Assembly: GCF_001708935.1 (NCBI RefSeq)
Contig: NZ_MASI01000002.1
Coordinates: 372,001-436,000 of the forward strand
Source of the DNA: Methyloligella halotolerans
GTDB taxonomy: Bacteria; Pseudomonadota; Alphaproteobacteria; Rhizobiales; Methyloligellaceae
Length of the DNA: 64,000 nucleotides
Direction of reading: 5' to 3'
Below, piece after piece: positions 31,256 to 45,525 of this stretch. A program made the translations under genes and the position numbers. The notes below the pieces were generated by a model. It did no database searches. It was not told the origin of the DNA and saw only the letters and a list, made by a program, of their open reading frames with translations. Each line of letters starts with the position of its first letter. Position 1 is the first letter of the stretch.

Positions 31256-31410
31256 TCCGCCTCCGGCAGCAAACCGGGCGGCTCAAGTGCAGAGCATCAA
31301 GTGCGGTGCACCCGTCCCCCAGGTTCGTCCCTCCCCAATCGTCTTGGGCGGAGTTATAGCAAACCTTGGGTGGGTCGGGCCAACAGGATCGTGTGGCCGG
31401 GAAGAGACAG

Positions 31411-31432
31411 TTGCAGCGCCGGAGCGCTGCAA
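31411..31432 (-). terminator. Hairpin after atpC
   Basis: TTGCAGCGC(CGGA)GCGCTGCAA is a perfect 9-bp stem with a 4-base loop, 13 bases beyond the atpC stop. The minus-strand sequence after it (CTGTCTCTT) is only moderately U-rich. It is a likely terminator of the atp operon in the 189-base gap before the MMPL gene. Confidence 0.6.
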
Positions 31433-31444
31433 GGTTTTCTGGAA

Positions 31445-31848
31445 TCAGAGGCCGAGAGTGATTTTCACCTGGCGGAGATAATCCAGGTGGATCTGCACCT
31501 TATCCCGCTTGAGCGGGTCTTCGGCGTCGGCGACGTCCTCTTCGGCGTCCTTGATCGCCTGGTCCATCTTGGCCGCGTCGAGGTCGTCGCGATTGATGGC
31601 GGTCTCGGCGAGCACGGTCAGGCCCGAAGGGTTGGCCTCGGCGAAGCCGCCCTTGACGAAATAGCGGGCCTCACGGCCGCCTGCGAAGACGATGTCGAGA
31701 AGGCCCGGCTTCAGGGTCGTGATCAGGGGGGCGTGGTTCTTGAGGATAGTCATATCCCCTTCCGTCCCCGGCACCAGAACGGACTCCACGTCTTCGGAGA
31801 CGAGGAGCCGCTCGGGCGATACCAGTTCGAAATTGAACGCTTCAGCCA

Positions 31849-31849
<1 letters not shown>
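31445..31849 (-). CDS. atpC: F1 ATP synthase epsilon subunit
   Basis: A 134-residue protein. The beta-sandwich domain opens FNFELVSPERLLVSEDVESVLVPGTEGDMTIL, with NHAPLITTLKPG, and a helical hairpin ends the chain. The subunit regulates catalysis and belongs to the central stalk. ATG at 31847-31849 overlaps the atpD stop by one base (TAATG). It is the last gene of atpHAGDC. Confidence 0.96.
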
Positions 31850-33318
<1,469 letters not shown>

Positions 33319-34205
33319 TTACAGCGCCTCGGCGCCGGAGATGATCTCGATCAGCTCGTGGTGATCTGCGCCTGACGGGTACGGTTATATTGCAGAGAAA
33401 GCTTGTCGATCATGTCGCCGGCATTGCGCGTGGCGTTGTCCATCGCGCTCATGCGGGCGCCCTGTTCGGATGCCGCGTTTTCCAGCAGCGCCTTCAGGAT
33501 CTGGGTCGTCACGTTGAGAGGCAGGAGATCGGCCAGGATCTCTTCCTCGTCCGGCTCGTACTCGTAGACCGCGCCTCGGAGCTGCTCCTCCATGGAAGGA
33601 GCATCCTCGGGGATCTGGGCCGGAATGATCTGCTGCGCGGTCGGGACCTGGCTGATCACCGACTTGAACTCGGAGTAGAACAGCGTCGCCACATCGAACT
33701 CGCCGGCCTCGAACATGCCCAAGACCTTCTGTCCGATCTTCTCGGCGTGGACGAAGCCGACGGTCTTGGCATCGCGCAGCTCGATCACCTCGATGATCTT
33801 GTCCGCATGGTCGCGGCGAAGCTGGTCATAGCCCTTCTTGCCGACGCAGATGATCTTCACGTCCTTGCCGTCGGCGAGGAGGCGGCGCAGATGCTCGCGA
33901 GCCTTCTTGACGATGGCGGAATTGAAGCCGCCGCAAAGGCCGCGATCCGCGGTGCAGACGATCATCAGGTGACGCTGGTCGCTGCCGGTGCCGACCATGA
34001 GGGGCGGACCGCCTTCCTGGCCGCGCAGCGCGTTGGCCAGATTGGCCAGCACGGTCTCCATGCGCTGAGCATAGGGACGCGCGGCCTGAGCGGCCTGCTC
34101 GGCGCGGCGGAGCTTCGCCGCCGCCACCATCTGCATGGCCTTGGTGATCTTCTGCGTCGCCTTGACGCTGGAGATCCGGTTCTTGAGATCTTTTAGGGAC
34201 GCCAT
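33319..34205 (-). CDS. atpG: F1 ATP synthase gamma subunit, one-base frameshift near the 3' end
   Basis: The rotating shaft of F1. It starts [24 protein letters not shown] and includes [12 protein letters not shown], both conserved. As read, it would stop at 33351 after [10 protein letters not shown]. Restoring one base near 33359 continues it to [12 protein letters not shown] and a stop at 33319-33321, which is the universal C-terminus of AtpG and gives about 295 residues. The truncated form would lack the C-terminal helix that sits inside the alpha/beta barrel, so a sequence error is far more likely than a real stop. Confidence 0.93.
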
Positions 34206-34227
34206 TTCTTACCCGCCACTCCTTCTC

Positions 34228-35756
<1,529 letters not shown>

Positions 35757-35757
<1 letters not shown>

Positions 35758-36317
35758 CAGCCAACCTCTTTCATGGCGTGCTTCATACTATTGAGTTTGG
35801 TGCGAAGTGAGGAGTCGATCATGCGGCTGCCGACCTTCACGACGAGGCCGCCAAGCAGGGCGGGATCGACGCGGGTCGTAAGGCGCACATCTTTGTCGAG
35901 AGCGGCTTTGAGCGCCTGCTTCAGCGCCGTGACCTGCCCTTCCTCAAGCTTCGTTGCGGAAACGACTTCCGCGCTCGTCTCGCCGCGATGGTGGGCGGTC
36001 AGCGCACGGAAGGCTGCAATCATGTCGGGAGCGGCGAAAAGCCGGCGATTCTTCGTGATGAGCTTCAGGAAGTTGGCGGTCAGGCCTTCGATCTGGATTT
36101 TTTCCAGAACGGCCGAGATAGCCTTCATCTGCTCGTCGGCGCCAAAGACCGGGCTTTTGACCAGGCGGACCAGGTCCTCGCTGGCATCGAGCGCTTCGCC
36201 GAAGCGGTTCAGATCGGCTTCGGTCTTCTCCAGCGCCTTCTCTTCCTGCGCCAGTTCAAACAGGGCAAGGGCATACCGGCCCGCTACGCCTGTCACTGTC
36301 GGGTCTTCGCCTGCCAC
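35757..36317 (-). CDS. atpH: F1 ATP synthase delta subunit
   Basis: A 186-residue peripheral-stalk protein. [15 protein letters not shown] near the N-terminus and the C-terminal [33 protein letters not shown] are the two conserved ends of the OSCP/delta family. First gene of atpHAGDC. Its promoter must lie in the 341-base region shared with the ClC gene. Confidence 0.96.
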
Positions 36318-36658
36318 GTTACACGCTCATTCTTAGCCAGGGGACTGATTTGCTTTTCAGTCCGGTCAATTGTCGCCACGTAAAATCTGGGATTGCCACT
36401 TCCGCGTCAACGCGCCCAGCGGACACGCTGAGCGCCCCCGGAAATGCCGGCTTGCCTCTAACATGGCGGGGAGGGGGGCGCAACTTTTGAAGTACCCGAA
36501 ACGGGGCAGATTGCTTAATAGCGGATTGCTCTCGTATGTCTTTGAGTGCTAACCGGCCTCAAAACGCGCTTTCGGCTCCAAAACGGCGCTGGTGCCGATG
36601 GGGACACCATCCCCCGGTTGCGCGACATCGCAGGCTCGGCTCGGCATATGTTGGACGT
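36318..36658. promoter_or_regulatory. Divergent intergenic region between atpH and the ClC gene
   Basis: No gene is visible in these 341 bases. An inverted repeat GGACTGA-N8-TCAGTCC lies at 36342-36363, about 25 bases before the atpH start, where it would fall in the leader or core promoter of the atp operon. A TTGACC sequence lies on the minus strand next to it. No confident -10 box was found. Confidence 0.4.
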
Positions 36659-38548
36659 ATGACAAAGGACGAGAAGGACGCGGGCGGAAAAAGCCCAGGC
36701 AAGCACAAGCCGGATCAGGAGGACGACGCCTCCGTCTTGCAGCCCTTGCAGACGGACGACACGGTTCCGGCCATGGAGGAGGAGGAAACCCTCCGCATCA
36801 GCCTCTGGCTACTCTCGTTCCTCGCCCTCATCGTCGGCGTCGTCACGGGCTTCGGCGCCATTCTCTTCAGGGGCCTGATCGGCGTCATCCATAACGCCTT
36901 CTTCTTCGGCACCTTCTCCATCGACTTCGAGCACAACAGCTTCATCCCCGAGAGCCCCTGGGGGGCGGGGATCATCCTGGTGCCGGTGATTGGCGGTCTC
37001 ATCGTGACCTGGCTGGTCAGCACCTTCGCGCCCGAGGCGAAAGGTCACGGCGTGCCGGAGGTCATGGACTCGATCTATTACAAGTCCGGCATCATCCGCC
37101 CTGTGGTTGCGGTGGTGAAGTCGCTGGCCTCCGCCATCTCCATCGGGTCGGGGGCCTCGGTCGGCCGCGAAGGGCCGATCATCCAGATCGGCGCGGCGCT
37201 GGGCTCGACCCTCGGCCAGGTGATCACCGTGCCGCCGGGCCAGCGCATCATTCTGGTGGCGGCGGGCGCGGGCGCCGGTATCGCCTCCACCTTCAACACG
37301 CCGATCGGCGGGGTGATGTTCGCCATCGAGCTGATGATGCCCGAGGTGAGCGTGCGCACCTTCCTGCCGGTGGCGCTCGCGACGGGCACGGCGACCTTCA
37401 TCGGACGCTATTTCTTCGGCCAGGATCCGGCCTTCCTGGTGCCGATCCTCTCTCCCGTCGAGGTCGACGCGGCCACGGGCGCACTTCTCCTTCTCTATGC
37501 ATTGCTCGGCGTGGTGATCGGCGTGGCGGCGGCGGTCTTCGTGCGGGGCCTCGCCTGGACCGAGACGGTGTTCGAGAAGATCGAGGGCCGCTACATCCGC
37601 AACATCATCGGCATGACCCTGGTGGGGCTGATGATCTACGGGCTGCATGTCGCCTACGGCCATTACTTCGTGGCGGGGGTCGGCTATCCCACCATCCAGG
37701 CGATCCTGGAAGGGAGCATGACCGGCGTCTGGCTGCTGTTGCTGCTGGCGGTCTGCAAGCTGGTCGCCACCTCTCTCAGCCTCGGCGCCGGCGCCTCGGG
37801 CGGCGTGTTCTCGCCCTCACTCTTCATGGGAGCCACGGTCGGCGGCGCCTTCGGCGTGGCCATGTCCATCTTGTTTCCGGCGCTGGGGGTGAGCGTGCCC
37901 TCCTTCGCCATGGTCGGCATGGGCGCCATGGTGGGCGGCGGCACGGGTGCTGCCATGACCGCCGTCACCATGATCTTCGAGATGACGCGGGATTACGACA
38001 TTGTCCTGCCCATGATCCTGGCGGTGGCGCTCGCCATCGGCACGCGCCGCATCCTCTCCCGGGAGAACATCTACACCCTGAAGCTGGTGGCCCGCGGACA
38101 CGTGATCCCCAAGGCGCTCCACGCCAACATGTTCCTGGTGCGCCGGGCGAACGAGATCATGGAGACCGACGTGGTGCTGGCCCCGGCGGACATGACGCTG
38201 GACGATTTCCTCGCCCAGCCGCCCCATGATGGAGGCATCCGCCACGTGGCCGTGCGGGACGAGAACCACATCGTCGGCGTGCTCTATATCGACATGTCCT
38301 TCCGTCAGGCGCCGGAGAAGGCGACTTCGACCATCACCTTGCGGGACATCGCCCACCGCAACTTCACCATCGTGCGGGAGGACGACATCGTCTTCGACGT
38401 GATCCAGCGCATGTGGAAGAAGGAGGCGATGATGGCGCTGGTGATGCGTGGCCGCGGCATCGCGCGGGCCGACAACATCCTTGGCGTGATCACCAAGGAG
38501 CATGTGGCGGACAGCGTGGCGTCCAGCGTGAAGGTATATCCAGGGTAG
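36659..38548 (+). CDS. ClC-family chloride channel/antiporter with C-terminal CBS domains
   Basis: A 629-residue membrane protein. A charged N-terminal tail of about 45 residues precedes the ClC core. Core motifs are GSGASVGREGPIIQIGAALGS (filter and the gating Glu in GREGP), GAGAGIASTFNTPIGGVMFAIE, and GAGASGGVFSPSLFMGA. After the last helix, about 150 residues form a CBS pair (MFLVRRANEIMETDVVLAP..., TLRDIAHRNFTIVREDDIVFDVIQRMWKK...) that likely senses nucleotides or ions. Channel versus Cl-/H+ exchange is not decided. I chose ATG 36659 because the open frame upstream looks non-coding. Confidence 0.92.
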   Translation: MTKDEKDAGGKSPGKHKPDQEDDASVLQPLQTDDTVPAMEEEETLRISLWLLSFLALIVGVVTGFGAILFRGLIGVIHNAFFFGTFSIDFEHNSFIPESPWGAGIILVPVIGGLIVTWLVSTFAPEAKGHGVPEVMDSIYYKSGIIRPVVAVVKSLASAISIGSGASVGREGPIIQIGAALGSTLGQVITVPPGQRIILVAAGAGAGIASTFNTPIGGVMFAIELMMPEVSVRTFLPVALATGTATFIGRYFFGQDPAFLVPILSPVEVDAATGALLLLYALLGVVIGVAAAVFVRGLAWTETVFEKIEGRYIRNIIGMTLVGLMIYGLHVAYGHYFVAGVGYPTIQAILEGSMTGVWLLLLLAVCKLVATSLSLGAGASGGVFSPSLFMGATVGGAFGVAMSILFPALGVSVPSFAMVGMGAMVGGGTGAAMTAVTMIFEMTRDYDIVLPMILAVALAIGTRRILSRENIYTLKLVARGHVIPKALHANMFLVRRANEIMETDVVLAPADMTLDDFLAQPPHDGGIRHVAVRDENHIVGVLYIDMSFRQAPEKATSTITLRDIAHRNFTIVREDDIVFDVIQRMWKKEAMMALVMRGRGIARADNILGVITKEHVADSVASSVKVYPG

Positions 38549-38572
38549 GGGGGTGCAACCCTTCTCTGCCGC

Positions 38573-39430
38573 TTATGCGGCGGTGGATCGCGTGGCTTTC
38601 TCGAACTGGTTGTAGTGCTTGTAATTCTCGTCCGTGAGGATGGAAGGTAAGTTTGAGGGCGAAACGAAGCCGACACGGGTCTCCTCGTCCAGCGTGCTTA
38701 GATCTTCTGCGGCCAACCCGAAAAGCTGGAATCCAGTACGAAATCTACAAGCGACTCCGTATACTCCGTCGGTTTCATTGAAATCTTCGCGATACTCGTA
38801 GACTTCGAATCTCCTGGAGCCTTGGGACAAAATGTTAGTGGGTCCCAAAATGTTTAGGAGTTCGGGAGGTATCGCCCCAAGGGCGACGAGTTCCTTTGGT
38901 CGAAGGAAGCTCAGAACTCCACCCTCCGGACCCAGAATTCGGCCAGCCGCGTGAAAGTAATGGCAGAGTACCGCTTTGTGCGCGAATAGATTCAAGTACT
39001 GAAACATCTCTCCAGTAATCGCAAACATACCGCAATCATCTGGTATATCCAGACCCAAACGTCTGTATCGAGACAAATTTTTTATTTTTTCGACAGGACC
39101 AATACTCAGCATTTTGGCGTAGAAATCTGGGCGCAATGACCGCAACTTCCGCATGAGTTTCTTGTTGTCGTCTAGCTCCTGGGCGGTCGGCTCGCCGAAC
39201 CCGATCCTGGCCATAATTCCCGCTAGTAGGTCGGCAACACCGGTTCCCCGATTGCAGTTGTCGCAAGCAGGGACAACGAATTGTTCCGGACGATGAAATT
39301 GGTCAAAGAAGTTTGTTGGAGGAAAATGCTCACGCGTTTTTGTCGCGCGAATACCACCACACAACGAGCATTGTGGATGGGCGCGGATCATCTTCTGAGT
39401 TGCCGTAGCCTTTTGCTTGGCTTGTCCCAA
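38573..39430 (-). CDS. HNH-like zinc-binding protein, unknown function, AT-richer than neighbours
   Basis: A 285-residue protein. The N-terminal 60 residues read CSLCG ... TREHFPPTNFF ... VVPACDNCNRG. Two CxxC pairs around a conserved H/N region are the layout of HNH-type endonuclease domains (CxxC, EH, CxxCN). The remaining 220 residues are not recognised. Base use is clearly lower in GC than all neighbours (for example the T/A run near 39076-39090), and the codon choice differs, suggesting recent acquisition. It has no partner gene and stands between a ClC channel and priA. An orphan defence or restriction-type nuclease is a guess. Confidence 0.65.
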   Translation of the reverse strand: MGQAKQKATATQKMIRAHPQCSLCGGIRATKTREHFPPTNFFDQFHRPEQFVVPACDNCNRGTGVADLLAGIMARIGFGEPTAQELDDNKKLMRKLRSLRPDFYAKMLSIGPVEKIKNLSRYRRLGLDIPDDCGMFAITGEMFQYLNLFAHKAVLCHYFHAAGRILGPEGGVLSFLRPKELVALGAIPPELLNILGPTNILSQGSRRFEVYEYREDFNETDGVYGVACRFRTGFQLFGLAAEDLSTLDEETRVGFVSPSNLPSILTDENYKHYNQFEKATRSTAA

Positions 39431-39497
39431 GAATCGCTCCTGATCTCTCGAAGGTCACGTACACCAAATAGCCGAGTCGGCTTGAGGCAACAACTCG

Positions 39498-41684
39498 TCA
39501 CAAAAAGCTATAAGGATCGATATCCACCACAAGCCTCAGATCGGCGCGGGGTTTGGGGGCGTTCTGGAGCCAGAGGCGGATGTAGTTCTGCAGGTCGGCC
39601 TCGCGCGCGGCCTTGACCAGTAGTCGGTAGCGGTAGCGCCCGCGGATGATGGCCAGCGGCGCTTCGGCCGGGCCGAGCACCTCGATCTTGTTGGCGGGCG
39701 GGGCGGCCCGGGCAACGTCCCGGGCGAAGGTCTCGGCGCGATCGCGAAGGCTCGATGAGATCAGGATGGAGGCGAGGCGGCCGAAGGGCGGCATCTCCGC
39801 ATCCCGCCGCGCTTCGATCTCCCGGGCCAGGAACGCATCCCGATCACCCTGGACGAGGGCCTGGATCACCGGGTGGTCGGGCATATAGGTCTGGATCAGC
39901 CCCTTGCCTTTCACAGCCTCCCGGCCCGCGCGGCCCGTGACCTGACTGAGGAGCTGGAAGGTGCGCTCGGCGGCGCGTGGATCGGCCTGGGTCAGGCCCA
40001 GATCCCCATCGACGACGCCCACCAGCGCCAGCCCCGGGAAGTGATGACCCTTGGCGACGAGCTGGGTGCCGATGATGATGTCGGCCTCTCCCGCCTCGAT
40101 TTCCCGCAAGGTGCGGCGGAGCTCCTCGATCCCGGTGAGCTGATCGGATGAGAGGATGATGCGGCGCGCGTCGGGAAAGCGCTCGGCGATCTCCTCGTCG
40201 ATGCGCTCCACGCCGGGGCCGCAAGGCGTCAGCGAGTCCTCGGCGCCGCATTGGGGGCATTCCTCCGGCACGGGGATGAAGGTGCCGCAATGGTGGCATT
40301 CCAGACGTCGGCGGAAGCGATGCTCCACCAGCCAGGCGGAGCAGTTCGGGCATTCGAAACGATAGCCGCAGCTCCGGCAAAGGGTGAGCGGCGCGTAACC
40401 CCGACGGTTGAGGAAGAGCAGCGCCTGCTGGCCATCTTCCAGCGTCTCCTCGACGGCCTTGACCAGGGGCGGGGCCAGCCAGCGCCCCCGCTCCGGCGGA
40501 CTCTTGCGCATATCGACGGTTTCGATATCTGGCAGGGTGGCCTGGGCGTAGCGGCTCTCCAGCTTGATGTGGCGATAGCGCCCGGCTTGGACGTTCACGA
40601 TGCTCTCGATGGAGGGCGTCGCCGAGGAAAGGACGACGGGGCATTGGCCGAGATTGCCCCGCAGCACCGCCATGTCGCGGGCCTGATAGGTGACCCGATC
40701 CTCCTGCTTGTAACCCTGGTCGTGCTCCTCATCGACGACGATGAGACGAAGATCCGGAAAGGGGAGGAAGAGGGCGGAGCGGGCGCCGACCACGAACTTC
40801 GCCTGGCCGTTGGCCACGGCACGCCAGACCCGGCCGCGCATGTTGGAGGTCATGCCGGAGTGCCACTCGGCGGGCTTGGCGCCGAAGCGCCGTTCGCAGC
40901 GGGCGATGAATTGGCCGGTGAGCGCAATCTCCGGCATGAGCACCAGCGCCTGTCCGCCGGCCTTCAGAGTTTGCGCGATGGCCTCGAAATAGACCTCCGT
41001 CTTGCCGGAGCCGGTGACGCCATCGAGGAGCGTGACGATGAACCCGTCGTCTGTGTTGGCGCACAGCTCCTTCGCAGCGCCCGATTGAAGGTCGGAGAGC
41101 TGAACGTTCTCGCCCGTAAGGTCGAAGGGCGCTTCCCATGGATCGGGTAGCACCTCCTGAAGAAGCGTGCCGGTGCTCACCAGCCCGTCGATGACGCCGC
41201 CGGACACGCCGGCCATCTCCGCCAGCTCCGACTTCCTGAAGATCATGCCGCTGGCGGCCGCCTCCAGGACGCGGGCGCGGGCGGGCGTCATGCGCTCCGG
41301 CTCCGGTCCTCCTGCCCGCACCCCGAAGCGGATGGCCGGCGCTTCGAAGGCTTTGGAGGCGCTCATCATCATGCGGAGCACCATCCCCGGCGGGGTGAGG
41401 GTGTAGTTGGCGACCCAGTCGCAGAATCTGAGCGAGATCTCGGGGAGGGGCGGGACGTCATCGAAATGGCTTTCGACGGCGCGGAGCTTGGCCGGGTCCA
41501 CCGCTCTGCCGCTGCTCTCGTGCCAGACCACGCCGAGGCGCAGGGCCGGTCCGAGGGGCACGACAACGAAGTCGCCCGGATGCAGCTCCGTTCCCTCCGG
41601 CACGAGATAGTCGTAGGGCGCAGGCAGGGCGAGGGGCAGCAGAACCGGGACTGTCTTGACGCTGGTCAGGGCTTCGCGACTCAT
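39498..41684 (-). CDS. priA: Primosomal helicase PriA
   Basis: A 728-residue protein that restarts stalled replication forks. Present are DEExx-type motif II (VVDEEHDQGYKQED), motif I LLDGVTGSGKTEVYFEA, and eight Zn-binding Cys (CRSCGYRFECPNCS ... CHHCGTFIPVPEECPQCG), with VKAARE and ending VDIDPYSFL, the typical PriA C-terminus. The first 100 residues are the 3'-DNA-binding domain. It is divergent from xerC, as in many alphaproteobacteria. Confidence 0.96.
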   Translation of the reverse strand: MSREALTSVKTVPVLLPLALPAPYDYLVPEGTELHPGDFVVVPLGPALRLGVVWHESSGRAVDPAKLRAVESHFDDVPPLPEISLRFCDWVANYTLTPPGMVLRMMMSASKAFEAPAIRFGVRAGGPEPERMTPARARVLEAAASGMIFRKSELAEMAGVSGGVIDGLVSTGTLLQEVLPDPWEAPFDLTGENVQLSDLQSGAAKELCANTDDGFIVTLLDGVTGSGKTEVYFEAIAQTLKAGGQALVLMPEIALTGQFIARCERRFGAKPAEWHSGMTSNMRGRVWRAVANGQAKFVVGARSALFLPFPDLRLIVVDEEHDQGYKQEDRVTYQARDMAVLRGNLGQCPVVLSSATPSIESIVNVQAGRYRHIKLESRYAQATLPDIETVDMRKSPPERGRWLAPPLVKAVEETLEDGQQALLFLNRRGYAPLTLCRSCGYRFECPNCSAWLVEHRFRRRLECHHCGTFIPVPEECPQCGAEDSLTPCGPGVERIDEEIAERFPDARRIILSSDQLTGIEELRRTLREIEAGEADIIIGTQLVAKGHHFPGLALVGVVDGDLGLTQADPRAAERTFQLLSQVTGRAGREAVKGKGLIQTYMPDHPVIQALVQGDRDAFLAREIEARRDAEMPPFGRLASILISSSLRDRAETFARDVARAAPPANKIEVLGPAEAPLAIIRGRYRYRLLVKAAREADLQNYIRLWLQNAPKPRADLRLVVDIDPYSFL

Positions 41685-41692
41685 CTCTATGA

Positions 41693-41706
41693 TTAAGCGG
41701 GCTTAA
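41693..41706. promoter_or_regulatory. Palindrome in the priA-xerC divergent region
   Basis: TTAAGC-GG-GCTTAA is a perfect 6-bp inverted repeat, 9 bases upstream of priA and 70 bases before xerC. It is a possible operator for one or both genes; no known factor is identified. Confidence 0.35.
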
Positions 41707-41775
41707 GGACTCCTAGCGCATCATGACGGGCAATTCGTCCCTTGCGATATGCGTTAGCGAGATAGGGCCCCTTCG

Positions 41776-42732
41776 ATGGCAGAGAAAACGAAGCGCGCCA
41801 ATGTGGCGGGTGCTCCGGACGTTCAGGAGGCAGCCGACCGGTGGCTTACGTACCTGGCGGTGGAGCGGCAGCTCTCGCCGAAGACCGGCGAGGCCTATGG
41901 GCGCGACCTGGACCAGTTCCTGAGCTTCCTGGCAGGCGAGCTGAACCGTCTACCCGATCTGCACGCCCTGATGGGGTTGAAGCCCCGGGATTTCCGAAGC
42001 TTCCTGGCGGCGCGGCGCTCAGAAGATGTGGGGAGCCGGAGCCTCTCGCGGACCCTCTCCGCCTTGCGCATGTTCTTCCAGTTTCTGGAGCGGCGGGGCT
42101 ACGGCAAGAACGATGCGGTGCGGGCCGTGCAGCTTCCTAAGCTGCCGCACTCCGTGCCGAAGCCGCTGACGGCGCCTAAGGCGACGGCGTTGGTGGATTC
42201 AGCCGAGATCGCTGGACCCGACGCGCCGGATTGGGTGACGGCGCGGGATACGGCCGTGCTGACGCTTCTCTACGGTTCGGGCTTGCGTATCTCCGAGGCG
42301 CTGGGGCTGACCCGCGAGGATGCGCCGGTCGGCGGGCGGGACATGCTGCGGGTCACCGGCAAGGGCAACAAGGCTCGGGTGGTTCCCGTGCTTTCGGTGA
42401 CGCGGCAGGCGGTGGAGCGCTATCTCAGGCTCTGTCCGTACCAGATGTCGGCGAGCGACCCGCTCTTTCTCGGCCAACGGGGCAAGCAGCTTTCCCCCCG
42501 CATCATCCAGCTGATGATCGCGCGCTTACGCGGGGTTCTGGGCCTGCCGGAGACGGCGACACCCCATGCGCTCCGCCATTCCTTCGCAACCCATCTGCTG
42601 GGTGCGGGCGCCGATCTGCGCGCGATTCAGGAGCTGCTGGGTCATTCCAGCCTCTCGACGACCCAGATCTATACTGAGGTCGACCGGGAGCATCTGCTGC
42701 GCACCTACGAAGCCGCGCACCCCCGGGCTTGA
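41776..42732 (+). CDS. xerC: Tyrosine recombinase XerC
   Basis: A 318-residue recombinase that resolves chromosome dimers at dif. The SAM-like N-terminal domain covers residues 15-110. Catalytic residues in order are R in GSGLRISEAL, K in GKGNKAR, HxxR in HALRHSFAT, H in LLGHSS, and Y in TTQIYTEVD. Closest in form to XerC/XerD rather than phage integrases, and located beside priA. The C-terminus (HLLRTYEAAHPRA) is typical. Confidence 0.93.
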   Translation: MAEKTKRANVAGAPDVQEAADRWLTYLAVERQLSPKTGEAYGRDLDQFLSFLAGELNRLPDLHALMGLKPRDFRSFLAARRSEDVGSRSLSRTLSALRMFFQFLERRGYGKNDAVRAVQLPKLPHSVPKPLTAPKATALVDSAEIAGPDAPDWVTARDTAVLTLLYGSGLRISEALGLTREDAPVGGRDMLRVTGKGNKARVVPVLSVTRQAVERYLRLCPYQMSASDPLFLGQRGKQLSPRIIQLMIARLRGVLGLPETATPHALRHSFATHLLGAGADLRAIQELLGHSSLSTTQIYTEVDREHLLRTYEAAHPRA

Positions 42733-42775
42733 GCGGTGGTTCTTTTTGGGGCGTGTGCAGCCGGTGCAGACTACT

Positions 42776-42887
42776 CCCTCTCCCCTGTGGGGAGAGGGCT
42801 GGGGTGAGGGGGACGGATCCTACCGGAACCCTTTCTCCCCCTCACCCGAGCGCAAGAGCGCTCGACCTCTCCCCCAGGGGGAGAGGT
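42776..42887. repeat. Cluster of palindromes (REP/BIME-like element) after xerC
   Basis: Four nested inverted repeats occur in 112 bases: ccctctcccc/ggggagaggg (42776-42798, 10-bp stem), ggggtgaggggg paired with ccccctcaccc further right, cgagcgc/gcgctcg (42847-42864), and acctctccccc/gggggagaggt (42865-42887, 11-bp stem). Composite palindromes of this ctctcccc/ggggagag type are common between genes of Hyphomicrobiales. It lies between convergent xerC and the LprI-like gene and may also end both transcripts. Confidence 0.75.
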
Positions 42888-42901
42888 GAAACGGAAGGGC
42901 G

Positions 42902-45060
<2,159 letters not shown>

Positions 45061-45085
45061 TATTCCGTCCTTGATCCGATCTTCC

Positions 45086-45511
45086 TCAGCTGCAGGGCAG
45101 GAAGGCTTGGAATGCCCAGACATGGCCGAACGGGTCTCTGACCCGCCCGTAGCGCACGCACCATTCCCGCAGATCCTGCACATCAAAAACGACTTCGGCG
45201 CCGCTGACGACCGCCCGTTCCACGGCCGCATTCACGTCGTCAACGTTGGGCAGCGTAATGGTCAGGGCGACGCTGGTGGGCCAGTCCTCGGGCGAGAACA
45301 CCGCGCCGTTGCATTCCGGAACTTCGTCGTGAATCGCGACCTCGCCGCCGTATATCTCCATCCGGGCGTAGCGTACCCGGGTGTTGTCCTCGTCCAGGAG
45401 CTTCACGAGGCATTCGGCGCCGAAGGCGATTTCATAGAAGGCGATCGCGTCCAGCCCGCCCAATACGCAAATCTGCGGATAGAGCGGCGGCAGTTTCGGC
45501 TGTTCACGCAA
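45086..45511 (-). CDS. VOC (glyoxalase/PhnB-like) family protein
   Basis: A 141-residue protein with the paired beta-alpha-beta-beta-beta folds of the vicinal oxygen chelate superfamily. FYEIAFGAE, YARMEIYGGEVAIHDE and RVRDPFGHVWAF are the usual PhnB-like motifs. The reaction is not predictable. It lies between sucB and lpd (14 and 25 bases away) in the 2-oxoglutarate dehydrogenase operon, an accessory position with no known metabolic need. Confidence 0.82.
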   Translation of the reverse strand: MREQPKLPPLYPQICVLGGLDAIAFYEIAFGAECLVKLLDEDNTRVRYARMEIYGGEVAIHDEVPECNGAVFSPEDWPTSVALTITLPNVDDVNAAVERAVVSGAEVVFDVQDLREWCVRYGRVRDPFGHVWAFQAFLPCS

Positions 45512-45525
45512 GAGTCACTCCAATC

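Noticed and set aside
36536-36658. Longer N-terminus for the ClC protein
   Set aside because: The extra 41 codons are Arg/Pro/Trp-rich without conserved features; ATG 36659 gives a normal charged tail.
41776-42732. Phage or element integrase
   Set aside because: Sequence and the priA neighbour fit chromosomal XerC; no other mobile genes are adjacent.
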